DNA of 64,000 nucleotides from Microthrixaceae bacterium (lineage in GTDB: Bacteria > Actinomycetota > Acidimicrobiia > Acidimicrobiales > Iamiaceae), in assembly GCA_016702505.1 (NCBI GenBank), contig JADJDU010000003.1, positions 558,001 through 622,000 on the forward strand, given 5' to 3'. Numbering within the stretch: the first letter of the stretch is position 1; each line of letters opens with the position of its first letter. Positions 49,077 to 57,753 of the stretch are shown here, piece by piece. The position numbers and the translations under genes were made by a program. Under the pieces are notes generated by a model that made no database searches, had not been told where the DNA came from, and worked only from the letters and a program-made list of their open reading frames with translations.

Positions 49077-49763
49077 ATGCCCGCTGACACCGATGAGACC
49101 CTGACCGCACCTGAGGCCGAGGTGGAACGTCTGCCTCGAGGTCGGCACAGCCTGAGCCGCGAGGAGGTCGCGGAGCGACAGAGGAACAGGATCCTCATGG
49201 GTTTGGTCGACACCATGGCCGAGAAGGGCTTCGTGCCGACCACCGTCGCCGACGTGATCAAGGCCGCCGGTGTGTCGCGCGAGACCTTCTACCAGCTGTT
49301 CACCTCCAAGCAAGATGCCTTCATGGCTGCCTTTGACGCCGCGGCCGAGCTGGCGGTTGGAACCATGGGCGTCGATCCCGCGATGCCGGACACCCGGAGC
49401 GGCGAGCCGAACGTGGCCGGGTCAGATCACGACATCCGCCTGAAGGTGTTTGCGATGGCTTTGCAGCGCTACCTCACCAACCTGGTGGAGAACCCGGCCT
49501 TGGCCCGCATGTTCCTCATCGAGGTCTATGCCGCCGGCCCCGAGGCGCTGGAGCGAAGGCTCCAGTTCCAGGGTCGGCTGGTGGATCGCATGGTCGGAGA
49601 CCTGGGGTTGGGTGAATCCAACCGGTTCGCGTGTGAACTGACGGTGGCGGCCACCGCGGCCATGGTCACCCCCCTGTTGGTTGCCGGAGACCTGGGGGCC
49701 ATCGAGTCGCTCGGCCCTCGACTGGTCGAAGCTCTAGACCGCCTGGTGGTCTGGCCGGCCTGA
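49077..49763 (+). CDS. TetR family transcriptional regulator
   Basis: 228 residues. The N-terminal helix-turn-helix reads RNRILMGLVDTMAEKGFVPTTVADVIKAAGVSRETFYQLFTSKQDAFMAAF in consecutive pieces, the standard TetR_N pattern. The C-terminal ligand-binding domain includes RYLTNLVENPALARMFLIEVYAAG, seen in regulators of fatty-acid or drug response. ATG 49077 is preceded by TAGGAG. No obvious operator palindrome lies directly upstream. It converges with the Tat amidohydrolase gene. Confidence 0.9.
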   Translation: MPADTDETLTAPEAEVERLPRGRHSLSREEVAERQRNRILMGLVDTMAEKGFVPTTVADVIKAAGVSRETFYQLFTSKQDAFMAAFDAAAELAVGTMGVDPAMPDTRSGEPNVAGSDHDIRLKVFAMALQRYLTNLVENPALARMFLIEVYAAGPEALERRLQFQGRLVDRMVGDLGLGESNRFACELTVAATAAMVTPLLVAGDLGAIESLGPRLVEALDRLVVWPA

Positions 49764-49770
49764 TTTTCTG

Positions 49771-49803
49771 ACTCCGCCGAAAGGCAGAGCCTTCCGGCGG
49801 AGT
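49771..49803. terminator. Inverted repeat, copy 3 of the CCGCCGAAAGG hairpin family
   Basis: Arms ACTCCGCCGAAAGG and CCTTCCGGCGGAGT (one mismatch) around a short loop, 7 bp after the TetR stop, in a convergent gap. Confidence 0.6.
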
Positions 49804-49879
49804 TGGGTCGCCGGTCTGCCGGCCGAACACCAATGGCGGCTGCTCAGAGCCGGATCCGCCTGGCGGACCATGCCCAGGG

Positions 49880-51352
49880 TCAGGTCTCCAGGCCCCTTTG
49901 GTGGGCGGCTATGTGGGCGGCGGCCGCGGCGGCGGTGGTGGGCCCGTAGGTCGGGGCCGGGCCGAGTGCCATTCGGACCTGTCTCAGCTCGGCGTCGTCC
50001 ACCACACACCGCCCGGGTTTGGGTTCGATGCCATACAGGGCCGCCGAGGTGAGACCAAAGATCTTGGCCTTCAGGTCGGGCGTGAGCTCTGGGTATCCAT
50101 GTCGTTCTTGTAACTCGGCTGAGATCTGGAAGGTGCGCATGGCCTGGATCTGATCCTGGGGGGTGCCGAACCAGATCGAGTCTGTCCCCCACACCACCCG
50201 GTCCGGGCCGAGGTGTTTGAGCAGCTTGCCCAACACGTGCGCGGCCTCGGTCGGGTTCCCCATGAGGAACCACCAGGTACCTCCCAGCTCGGCGTACACG
50301 TTCGAGTTTGGCTCCACGCCCGCCACCTCCAGGCTGCGGATCAAGCGATCTACGCCCTGGGGGGCGGGATCGGCGGGATCATAGGGACCGACCCCGGCGC
50401 CCGGCTCGAAGCCCGAGTGGTACACCACGAAGGAGATGTCGGGGTTGCGGGCTGCGGCTGGGCCGATGTCGGCAGGATCGGCCAGTGCGGGGCTGGACCC
50501 CACGATTCCCGACAAGCCCTTGTGCGTGCAGATGATCGGCGGCCCGATCTCGCGGACGTGGTCGATGAACCGCTGTCCGATCTGAGGTCGGTTGGGGTCG
50601 TGATCGTCGAAGTAGAAGTGCGAGTCCAGCGGGGTCATCGTGTAGATCTTCCACGCAGCCAACTCGTAGTCGGCCCGCAACTCGGTCATGCCCGACAACG
50701 CGACCTCGATGGGTCCGCGGTGGGGATATGCACCACCGTGCATCAGCACCCGACCGTCGCAGCCGATGCGGGTGGCCAGATCCGCAGCCCGGGCCATCTC
50801 CGAGGCCGGGAGCGCCCCTTCCACGGCACTGGGCAGGGCCGAGAGGATGGCCATGGACGTGTCGGAGCGCACGAACATCTCCACGAAGTACGCCGACACC
50901 GTGAAGCACGTGGTCGGGTCGCCCTCAGCGATGCCCTCGGGGCAGCCGGCCTGGGGGAAGGCCCTGGTCCATCGGCCGTCGAGGGGGTCGATGTCGGCGT
51001 TCACGTAGTAGGACTGGACGTCGCAGATGAACTCGTCGCCGCTCAACTCGTGTTCGGCTCGCTCCTCGTCGAGGGTGGCCTCCGGGCTCACCTCGAAGGT
51101 GCCACCCGGTGAGGTACCTCTCGATCGCGCTTCCTCGTTGGAGCATGCGGCCAGGGTGAAGAGGGTGGCCGCGGCTCCGGACGCACCGAGCAGGAACCGG
51201 CGTCGGCTGACACCGAGCTTGCGGGCGTGGTCGTCGGCGAGGGCGTGGGTACGGCGGATCGACTCCCGTAGCAACGGGGAATGTGGGACCGGTAGGAACT
51301 CACCGTTGGAAACCGGTCCGTACTTGATGGGTAGCCACTGATCGTCGTTCAC
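49880..51352 (-). CDS. Tat-exported amidohydrolase-family lipoprotein
   Basis: 490 residues from GTG 51352 (GGAAGG upstream). The Tat signal is VSRRRFLLGASGAAATLFTLAACSNE, read as twin-arginine plus a lipobox (LAAC). The catalytic barrel resembles Amidohydrolase_2: ICTHKGLSGIV, FVVYHSGFEPG and VVWGTDSIWFGTP supply His/His/Asp candidates. The first metal motif, normally HxH after the first strand, appears as FICDVQSYYV, with no histidine. This may change or abolish metal binding. Substrate unknown; it is placed outside the cell by its signal. Confidence 0.82.
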   Translation of the reverse strand: MNDDQWLPIKYGPVSNGEFLPVPHSPLLRESIRRTHALADDHARKLGVSRRRFLLGASGAAATLFTLAACSNEEARSRGTSPGGTFEVSPEATLDEERAEHELSGDEFICDVQSYYVNADIDPLDGRWTRAFPQAGCPEGIAEGDPTTCFTVSAYFVEMFVRSDTSMAILSALPSAVEGALPASEMARAADLATRIGCDGRVLMHGGAYPHRGPIEVALSGMTELRADYELAAWKIYTMTPLDSHFYFDDHDPNRPQIGQRFIDHVREIGPPIICTHKGLSGIVGSSPALADPADIGPAAARNPDISFVVYHSGFEPGAGVGPYDPADPAPQGVDRLIRSLEVAGVEPNSNVYAELGGTWWFLMGNPTEAAHVLGKLLKHLGPDRVVWGTDSIWFGTPQDQIQAMRTFQISAELQERHGYPELTPDLKAKIFGLTSAALYGIEPKPGRCVVDDAELRQVRMALGPAPTYGPTTAAAAAAHIAAHQRGLET

Positions 51353-51554
51353 GGTGAGCCTTCCGGTGGTTCGGGACTGCCAAGACGTGGTTCGGGACGG
51401 TGCCGCGGCGGGTGGGGAGAGCCCAAGGGTGGAGCGGCCGGCGCGGAGGAGAGGCCACCCATCATTGTTGGAAATGCCCCCGGAGCGCGGTGAGGGACAA
51501 GACTGGGGCCCGGTCGTGTCAACCGAACGCGTCGTTGGCACGTCTCCAGAGCAG

Positions 51555-52064
51555 ATGCCTGCACCGACCCGACTTCCAGAGGGCTTCGACGCCTCCTTCG
51601 ATGCGCTGTTCGCACGCGCCTATCGGGTGGCTCGTCGGATCCTGGGCGACTCGGCAGCGGCCGAGGATGTGGCCGCCGAGGCCATGGCTCGCGCCTATGC
51701 CCATTGGGCCAAGATCGCCGATCAACCATGGCGTGAGGGGTGGGTGGTCCGGGTGGCAAGCAACTTGGCCCTCGATGTCGTTCGCAAGGAAGCCCGGGTC
51801 TCCAACGTCGAGATCGAGAGGGTGGTCGAAGACGACGATGTGGCCGTGCGGGTGACGCTGTCCGAAGCCCTATCTCGCCTGCCCCGCCGGCAACGGGAGG
51901 TGGTGGTGCTTCGCCACCTCGGCGGCCTGTCAGAGGCCGAGTGTGCCGATGCGTTGAGCGTGTCAACCGGGGCGGTCAAGACCCACCTGCATCGCGGTCT
52001 TGCCGCTCTGCGGGTTCGGCTCGGTCCGGTGATGAGCGCCGAGGGGGTGAGCGCCAATGGTTGA
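51555..52064 (+). CDS. ECF-type RNA polymerase sigma factor
   Basis: 169 residues from ATG 51555. Region 2 is ASFDALFARAYRVARRILGDSAAAEDVAAEAMARAYAHW (in parts), region 4 is LPRRQREVVVLRHLGGLSEAECADALSVSTGAVKTHL. The short linker places it among ECF (sigma-70 family group 4) factors such as SigE/SigM types. The start is uncertain: in-frame GTG 51516 and ATG 51474 exist. It overlaps the next gene by 8 bp, which is expected for a sigma/anti-sigma pair. Confidence 0.88.
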   Translation: MPAPTRLPEGFDASFDALFARAYRVARRILGDSAAAEDVAAEAMARAYAHWAKIADQPWREGWVVRVASNLALDVVRKEARVSNVEIERVVEDDDVAVRVTLSEALSRLPRRQREVVVLRHLGGLSEAECADALSVSTGAVKTHLHRGLAALRVRLGPVMSAEGVSANG

Positions 52065-52914
52065 TGACCAGTGGCCGGTCGCCACCTCCCGAGAAGAGAT
52101 GTTGGCCCGGGTGGCGGCGCGGGGCCGTAGGATCCGAGCCACTCGCGGTGCCCTCAACGCGGTGGCGGTGTTGGCGGCCATCGGTGTGTCCAGCATCGGG
52201 GTCGGCGCTGTCGTCCAGAGGGTTTCCGACGGTACCTCCGGCACCGAGGTCGATGGAGTGGCCACCGGTCCCCAGCGCCCCGAGTTCCCCACCGACGCGG
52301 TTGGTGATCCCGATGTCGGTCCCCGCCCGACCGGCGTACCCGACGATGGTGTTGGTGAGAGCAACGGTTCGGAATCGGCTGGTTCTGGGCGGACCACCAC
52401 GACCAGACCGGGGTCGTCCACCAGTGGGACCACGGCGCAGTCCACGGCGCAGTCCACGACGCCTCAGACTGGCTCGAGTTCTTCGTCCACCACCTCGACC
52501 ACCCCAGGTACCACGGTGACGACGACAGTCGTGGTCACCACGACCACTGTCCCCACCGACCCCACCGGCCCTTCCGACGGTGCCACCCCCAGACCTGCGG
52601 TCGGCAACCCGAAGGCCAGGACCAGCGGACTGCCGACCAACCAGAGCATCTGCGCCGGTGAGAACGACTCGGTGGTCGTGGTCGAGATCATGGGCGCAGA
52701 CTTCGCCACCCTCAGCTGGACCCAGGGCAGCGAGACCACGATGGTCCCAATGGAACGTGACGGAACCAGCTGGTGGGCTCCCATCGGCGCTGTCGACGGC
52801 CAGGTCAGCGGAGCTCCCATCATCGTGAGCATCGAGGCTCAGGGGATGGGCGGCACCGCACACGAGACCGCGGTGTTCGACGTGGTGGAGTGCACCCCCC
52901 AACCCCGGGCCTGA
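52057..52914 (+). CDS. Membrane protein coupled to the sigma factor (candidate anti-sigma)
   Basis: 285 residues. A short cytoplasmic N-terminus (about 30 residues, EEMLARVAARGRRIRATRG), one membrane helix (ALNAVAVLAAIGVSSIGVGAVV), then an extracytoplasmic region consisting of an acidic/Gly segment, a long Thr/Ser-rich linker and a beta-rich C-terminal domain with two cysteines (SICAGEND, VVECTPQ). There is no HxxxCxxC zinc anti-sigma motif. Its 8-bp overlap with the sigma gene makes a role as its membrane regulator likely but unproven. Confidence 0.7.
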   Translation: MVDDQWPVATSREEMLARVAARGRRIRATRGALNAVAVLAAIGVSSIGVGAVVQRVSDGTSGTEVDGVATGPQRPEFPTDAVGDPDVGPRPTGVPDDGVGESNGSESAGSGRTTTTRPGSSTSGTTAQSTAQSTTPQTGSSSSSTTSTTPGTTVTTTVVVTTTTVPTDPTGPSDGATPRPAVGNPKARTSGLPTNQSICAGENDSVVVVEIMGADFATLSWTQGSETTMVPMERDGTSWWAPIGAVDGQVSGAPIIVSIEAQGMGGTAHETAVFDVVECTPQPRA

Positions 52915-53029
52915 TCCGCGCCTCTGCCGCATCCGTCTTGACCTGAGCAGGTCCGGTTGCCGGCTTGGGTCGGCTCGCAGTTCCGCTCGCTTTGTTACCG
53001 GTCACGTTGGCGCGAGGCGCCGACGACCC

Positions 53030-53035
53030 TAGGGT
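53030..53035 (+). promoter_or_regulatory. Candidate -10 box of the MFS gene
   Basis: TAGGGT predicts a leader of about 78 nt before the TTG at 53120. The rest of the 205-bp gap (52915-53119) shows only the leader hairpin described at 53070-53105. Confidence 0.35.
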
Positions 53036-53069
53036 GCAGGTCGATCGTCTTGTGCGAGCGTCGACGGCC

Positions 53070-53105
53070 TGGGTTCGGGCCGTGGCCGTCCCGGACCCGA
53101 ACCCA
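53070..53105 (+). promoter_or_regulatory. Leader hairpin of the MFS exporter gene
   Basis: Perfect 10-bp arms TGGGTTCGGG and CCCGAACCCA separated by 16 nt, ending 14 nt before the TTG start. Its position suggests control of translation initiation or attenuation. Confidence 0.4.
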
Positions 53106-53119
53106 TCTGAGGCTGAACG

Positions 53120-54745
53120 TTGCCTGCTGTCGAAGTGAACTCGATCGACGCCGACCACGGCATCGACGAAGTGGTCTTGGCCCGTCGGTGGGCGATCCTG
53201 GCGGTGCTGTGCACCAGCTTGATGATCGTCATCATCGGCAACACCAGCCTGAACGTGGCCATCCCAACCTTGGCCCGGGATCTGGGCGCGTCCACCAGTC
53301 AGCTGGCGTGGATGGTCGACGCCTACTCGTTGGTGTTCGCCGGCCTGCTGTTCACCGCGGGGACGCTGGGGGATCGCTACGGTCGCAAGGGGGCGCTGCT
53401 GTCGGGTCTGGCCGTCTTCCTGGTCGGCACAACGGTGGCCGCCGTCGGCGACTCGGCTGGTCAGGTGATCGCCGCCCGAGCGGTGATGGGCGTGGCTGCC
53501 GCCTTCGTGATGCCCTCTACCCTGTCGATCCTCACCAACGTGTTCCCCGCCCACGAGCGGCCTCGGGCCATCGCCATCTGGGCCGGCATCTCCGGTGGTG
53601 GGGCGGCGATAGGGCCGATCGCGTCGGGGTACCTGTTGGAGCACTTCTGGTGGGGCTCGGTGTTCTTGGTGAACATCCCGGTCATTCTGGTGGCGTTGGT
53701 GGCGGTCACCGTGTTGGTGCCGACCTCGAAGGACCCCAACGAGCAGCCACTCGACGTTCCTGGTGCGGCCCTGTCCATCGTGGCGTTGGGGTCGCTGGTG
53801 TACGGGATCATCGAGGGTCCTCATCACGGGTGGGCATCGCCGGCGTCGCTGCTCACCTTCGGGGTGGCGGTGGTGGCCATGGTCGCCTTCTTGGTGGTGG
53901 AGTCCCGGGTGGCGCACCCGATGCTGGACCTCAAGTTGTTCGGTGACCGTCGCTTCAGCGTGGCTTCTGCCGGGATCACCCTGACGTTCTTCGCCATGTT
54001 CGGCACCTTCTTCTTGGTGGCTCAGTACTTCCAGATGGTGTTGGGCTACTCGCCGCTCAAGTCGGGGATGCTCCAGTTGCCCATGGCCATCGTGATGATG
54101 AGCCTGGCACCGCAGGTCCCCAAGCTGGTCGCTCGCTTCGGCACCCATCGGGTGGTCCCGGTCGGGCTGACCTCGACGGCGCTCGGCCTTTTCGTGTTCT
54201 CTCAGATGACGGTGAGCTCACCGCTGTGGTCGATCTACTTGTCGGTGGTGCCTTTGGCGTCGGGCATGGCCCTGACCATGACCCCCTTGACCACGCTGAT
54301 CATGTCGTCGGTGCCGCTCCACCGAGCCGAGGTCGGTTCGGCCATGAACGACACCACCCGAGAGCTCGGCGGTGCCCTCGGTGTGGCGGTGCTGGGTTCG
54401 GTGGTCTCATCGGTGTACGTGGACCGGTTGGCCCCCGTCACCGCTGGCCTTCCCGAACAACTGCGATCGGTGGCCGACTCAGGTCTGGGCGGCGCTCTCG
54501 GGGTGGCCGCCCGCATGGGGCCGGCGGGTGTGGAACTGGCCGATGCCGCTCGCCAGGCCTTCGTGGACGGGATGAGCACGGCCGCCATGGCCGGCGGTGT
54601 GGCCGTTCTGATCGCGGCGGGGGTGGCGGCTCGCCTGTTGCCCCGCGGCGGCTTCCTGCCCGCGGGCGCCCATGCCGGTGATCAGGGTGCGGCCGGCGAT
54701 GTGGTCGACGAGGGTCAGCACACCACCTCACCGGTCCTCGACTGA
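53120..54745 (+). CDS. MFS drug-type exporter, DHA2 family
   Basis: 541 residues from TTG 53120 (GTG 53135 in frame is an alternative). It has 14 predicted membrane helices. Family motifs: NTSLNVAIPTLARDLGAS in TM1-loop, motif A AGTLGDRYGRKGALL, and the antiporter-type motif C GISGGGAAIGPIASGYL. It is predicted to export a small lipophilic compound by proton antiport. The ECF sigma/membrane pair lies upstream on the same strand but is separated by 205 bp. Convergent with pirin, 8 bp between stops. Confidence 0.9.
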   Translation: MPAVEVNSIDADHGIDEVVLARRWAILAVLCTSLMIVIIGNTSLNVAIPTLARDLGASTSQLAWMVDAYSLVFAGLLFTAGTLGDRYGRKGALLSGLAVFLVGTTVAAVGDSAGQVIAARAVMGVAAAFVMPSTLSILTNVFPAHERPRAIAIWAGISGGGAAIGPIASGYLLEHFWWGSVFLVNIPVILVALVAVTVLVPTSKDPNEQPLDVPGAALSIVALGSLVYGIIEGPHHGWASPASLLTFGVAVVAMVAFLVVESRVAHPMLDLKLFGDRRFSVASAGITLTFFAMFGTFFLVAQYFQMVLGYSPLKSGMLQLPMAIVMMSLAPQVPKLVARFGTHRVVPVGLTSTALGLFVFSQMTVSSPLWSIYLSVVPLASGMALTMTPLTTLIMSSVPLHRAEVGSAMNDTTRELGGALGVAVLGSVVSSVYVDRLAPVTAGLPEQLRSVADSGLGGALGVAARMGPAGVELADAARQAFVDGMSTAAMAGGVAVLIAAGVAARLLPRGGFLPAGAHAGDQGAAGDVVDEGQHTTSPVLD

Positions 54746-54753
54746 CCCTGGGG

Positions 54754-55722
54754 TCAGCGGATGCCGATTGCACCTGGGGGGATGACGCCTAGACGGCCGG
54801 CCTCGAAGTCCTCGAAGGCCTGGACCAGTTCGGCGCGGGTGTTCATCACGAACGGTCCGTGCTGGGCCACCGGTTCGCCGATCCGTTGGCCGCCCAGCAC
54901 CAAGACGTCGAAGGCGTCGGTCCGTGAGTCGGGGCTGGGTGAGCCTCCCAACGTCAACACGTTGCCCGGGCCGGTCACGGCCAGTTGGCCCGAGGACAGC
55001 GGCCGCTGGTCGGTTCCGACCGTGCCGGCGCCGCTCAGCCCGTACACGAGCCCGTTCCAGTCCTGGTTCCAGGGCAGGTCGACCTGGGCACCGGGGGCGA
55101 TGGTGAGGTGTTGCATGGTGATGGGGGTATGGGTCGAACCCGGTCCAGCGTGGCCGTCGACGTCTCCGGCGATGACCCTGATCAGTGCCCCGCCGTCAGG
55201 CGAGGCGAGCAGGGTCACGTCACCGGGTTCGAGCCCCTGGTATCGGGGTTCGATCATCTTGTCGGCGGCGGGAAGGTTCACCCACAGTTGGAGGCCGTGG
55301 AAGAGGCCGCCGGAGGCCACCAGCGCTTCTGGTGGGGTTTCGATGTGGAGGATGCCGCGCCCGGCGGTCATCCACTGGGTGGCTCCGTTGGCGATGACAC
55401 CGCCGCCGCCATGGGAGTCCTGGTGGAGGAAGGTGCCGTCGATCATGTAGGTGACGGTCTCGAAGCCGCGATGGGGGTGCCACGGGGTGCCCTTGGGTTC
55501 GCCGGGGGCGTATTCGACCTCGCCCATCTGGTCCATGTGGATGAACGGGTCGAGGTCGGCGTGGGAGACACCGGCGAAGGCGCGGTACACCGGGAAGCCT
55601 TCGCCTTCGAAGCCCTTGGGGGCGGTGGTGACCGACCGGATCGGTCGTGGAACCGAGGTGGCAGGGTCTGGAGTGCTCAGGCGGGGTAGGGCCAGGATGT
55701 TGTCGGTGGTTACGGCGGGCAT
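54754..55722 (-). CDS. Pirin family protein
   Basis: 322 residues. The N-terminal cupin shows HMDQMGEVEYAPG and the metal set WHPHRGFETVTYMIDG, with TAGRGILHIETPPE completing the site. The C-terminal pirin_C cupin includes GQLAVTGPGNVLTLGG and ends EDFEAGRLGVIPP. Pirins are iron cupins, some with quercetinase activity and others regulatory. The ATG 55722 is chosen for its GGAGG. A perfect palindrome overlapping the -35 suggests repressor control. Confidence 0.92.
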   Translation of the reverse strand: MPAVTTDNILALPRLSTPDPATSVPRPIRSVTTAPKGFEGEGFPVYRAFAGVSHADLDPFIHMDQMGEVEYAPGEPKGTPWHPHRGFETVTYMIDGTFLHQDSHGGGGVIANGATQWMTAGRGILHIETPPEALVASGGLFHGLQLWVNLPAADKMIEPRYQGLEPGDVTLLASPDGGALIRVIAGDVDGHAGPGSTHTPITMQHLTIAPGAQVDLPWNQDWNGLVYGLSGAGTVGTDQRPLSSGQLAVTGPGNVLTLGGSPSPDSRTDAFDVLVLGGQRIGEPVAQHGPFVMNTRAELVQAFEDFEAGRLGVIPPGAIGIR

Positions 55723-55763
55723 GGGGGCCTCCTTCGTGACGACCCTCATGGTCGTCCGTTCTT

Positions 55764-55777
55764 GTTGACATGTCAAC
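55764..55777. promoter_or_regulatory. Palindromic operator at the pirin promoter
   Basis: GTTGACATGTCAAC is a perfect 14-bp palindrome; on the reverse strand its TTGACA is a consensus -35 with GACCAT 17 bp downstream. MarR-family regulators commonly bind such sites; no marR gene is in the window. Confidence 0.55.
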
Positions 55778-55830
55778 TACTTTGGGAGGCGTTCGATTCC
55801 CGTCCTGGGCAATGTCGGCTTTCGAACCGG

Positions 55831-57753
55831 TCAGTGCCGTTCCAGCCAGATGACCGAAAGAGGTGGAAGCGTGAGTTCGGTCGAGGTCGGTTGACCGTGA
55901 CGGCCCTCGCCATCGGCGGATGCTGACCCCAGGTTGCCCATGCCCGACCCGCCGTAGTGGGTGGAGTCGGTGTTGAGGACCTCCTGCCACGGCCCCGCTA
56001 TCGGTAGGCCGATCCGGTAGTGGTGGCGGGGAACCGGGGACAGGTTGGCCACGCACACCATCGGTGGCTCACCGCTGCGGCCGGCGCCGCGCCAGAACGC
56101 GGCCACGTTCTGGTCGGGATCGTCTCCCACCAGCCAGGCGAACGTGGACGGGTCGGCATCGCTGGCCCACAGCGAAGGGCGGGATCGGTACAGGCGGTTC
56201 AGGTCCCGTACCAGGTCTTGGACACCCTGATGGCCGGGGTCGGCCAGCAAGTGCCAGTCCAGGGACCGGTCGTGATCCCACTCGGCCTCCTGGGCCAGCT
56301 CACCTCCCATGAACAGCAGCTTCTTGCCCGGATGTGCCCACATCCAGCCGTACAGGGCCCGGACGTTGGCCAGTTGCTGCCAGCGGTCGCCGGGCATTCG
56401 GGTGAGGATCGAACCCTTCTCGTGGACGACCTCGTCGTGGGACAGCGGGAGCACGAACCGCTCGGTCGAGGCGTAGTGGAGGGGAAAGGTGAGGTCGTGG
56501 TGGTGGTGACGGCGGTGGACCGGTTCGTGACCGAAGTAGCCGAGGGTGTCGTGCATCCATCCCATGTTCCACTTGGCCCCGAAGCCGAGCCCGTCCCGGT
56601 CGGTTGCGCCGGTGACACGAGGCCACGCCGTTGACTCCTCGGCCACCGTGATCACGCCGGGGTGGTGGTCGTGGACCATGTCGTTCAGCTCTCGCAACAG
56701 CGAAACTGCTTCCAGGTTCTCTCGTCCTCCGTAAGGGTTGGGAAGCCAATGGCCCGGGGGACGTGAGAAGTCGAGGTACAGCAGCGAGGCCACCGCGTCG
56801 ACGCGTAGGCCGTCCACGTGGAATTGCTCGATCCAGTGGCGGGCGCTGGACAGCAGGAAGCTGCGAACCCCGCCCCGGCCGTAGTCGAAGACCAGGGTTC
56901 CCCAGTCGGGGTGCTCACCACGGCGGGGATCGGGATGCTCGTAGAGGGCTTGACCGTCGAAGCGGGCCAGCGCCCATTCGTCGCGGGGGAAGTGGGCCGG
57001 AACCCAGTCCAAGATCACCCCGACCCCGGCCTGGTGCAACGTGTCGATCAGGTGGGCCAGGTCCTCGGGGGTACCCCAACGGGCGGCGGGGGCGAAGAAC
57101 GAGGTGACCTGGTAACCCCACGATCCGCCGAAGGGGTGGTGCATCACCGGCAGCAGTTCGACGTGGGTGAAGCCCATGTCTCGTGCGTAGGCCGCCAGTT
57201 CGGGGGCGATCTCGCGGAAGCCGCGCTCACGGTGGGGTTCGTGGGGATCGCGTCGCCACGAACCCAAGTGGACTTCGTAGACCGACATCGGTCCGGCCCA
57301 CAGGTCCCCCTCAGCTCGTCGGGCCAACCACTCGTGATCGTCCCAGCGGTGGTTGAAGCGATGGATGATCGAGGCGGTGGCCGGGGCTGGTTCGGCTCGG
57401 CGGGCCAGCGGATCGGCGTGCTCGACGGTCACGCCGTAGGTGCCGGTCACCGCGTACTTGTAGCGGTGGCCCTCACCCGCGTGAACGCAATGGCCCTGCC
57501 ACACCCCGCCGTGGCGGTGCAGCGGATCGGATCCCGGCCTCCAGTGGTTCCAGTCTCCGACCACGGACACCGCTTGGGCGGTGGGGGCCCACACCGAGAA
57601 GTGGGTACCGGCCTGCCCTGGTTCGCCAGTGAGGTGGGCGCCGAGGCGGTGGTGGAGGTCGAGGTGACGGCCGGTGTCGAGCAGGTGGAGATCGAGGTCG
57701 GTGACGCGGTGATCGGAGACGGTGTGATCGGTGGATTCGGGGGATTCGGTCAC
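55831..57753 (-). CDS. glgB: 1,4-alpha-glucan branching enzyme
   Basis: 640 residues from GTG 57753. It has an N-terminal CBM48 (THFSVWAPTAQAVSVVGDWNHW) and a GH13 barrel: SVYEVHLGSWRR, GFTHVELLPVMHHPFGGSWGYQ, the nucleophile in HVDGLRVDAVASLL (Asp 319), the acid in VITVAEESTAWP and LPLSHDEVVHEKGS. It creates alpha-1,6 branches in the glucan made by GlgE. Its GTG overlaps the mak TGA by 4 bp. The N-terminal domain is shorter than the longest GlgBs. Confidence 0.96.
   Translation of the reverse strand: MTESPESTDHTVSDHRVTDLDLHLLDTGRHLDLHHRLGAHLTGEPGQAGTHFSVWAPTAQAVSVVGDWNHWRPGSDPLHRHGGVWQGHCVHAGEGHRYKYAVTGTYGVTVEHADPLARRAEPAPATASIIHRFNHRWDDHEWLARRAEGDLWAGPMSVYEVHLGSWRRDPHEPHRERGFREIAPELAAYARDMGFTHVELLPVMHHPFGGSWGYQVTSFFAPAARWGTPEDLAHLIDTLHQAGVGVILDWVPAHFPRDEWALARFDGQALYEHPDPRRGEHPDWGTLVFDYGRGGVRSFLLSSARHWIEQFHVDGLRVDAVASLLYLDFSRPPGHWLPNPYGGRENLEAVSLLRELNDMVHDHHPGVITVAEESTAWPRVTGATDRDGLGFGAKWNMGWMHDTLGYFGHEPVHRRHHHHDLTFPLHYASTERFVLPLSHDEVVHEKGSILTRMPGDRWQQLANVRALYGWMWAHPGKKLLFMGGELAQEAEWDHDRSLDWHLLADPGHQGVQDLVRDLNRLYRSRPSLWASDADPSTFAWLVGDDPDQNVAAFWRGAGRSGEPPMVCVANLSPVPRHHYRIGLPIAGPWQEVLNTDSTHYGGSGMGNLGSASADGEGRHGQPTSTELTLPPLSVIWLERH

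Noticed and set aside
53052..53138. Short forward frame in the MFS leader ending over the TTG start
   Set aside because: Its GTG lies too far from the TAGGGT box for a leaderless start and it has no Shine-Dalgarno; it was left out in favour of the hairpin.
55789..55799. GTTCGATTCC, resembling a tRNA T-loop
   Set aside because: The flanking bases do not pair as a T stem and no acceptor, D or anticodon arms are found around it.
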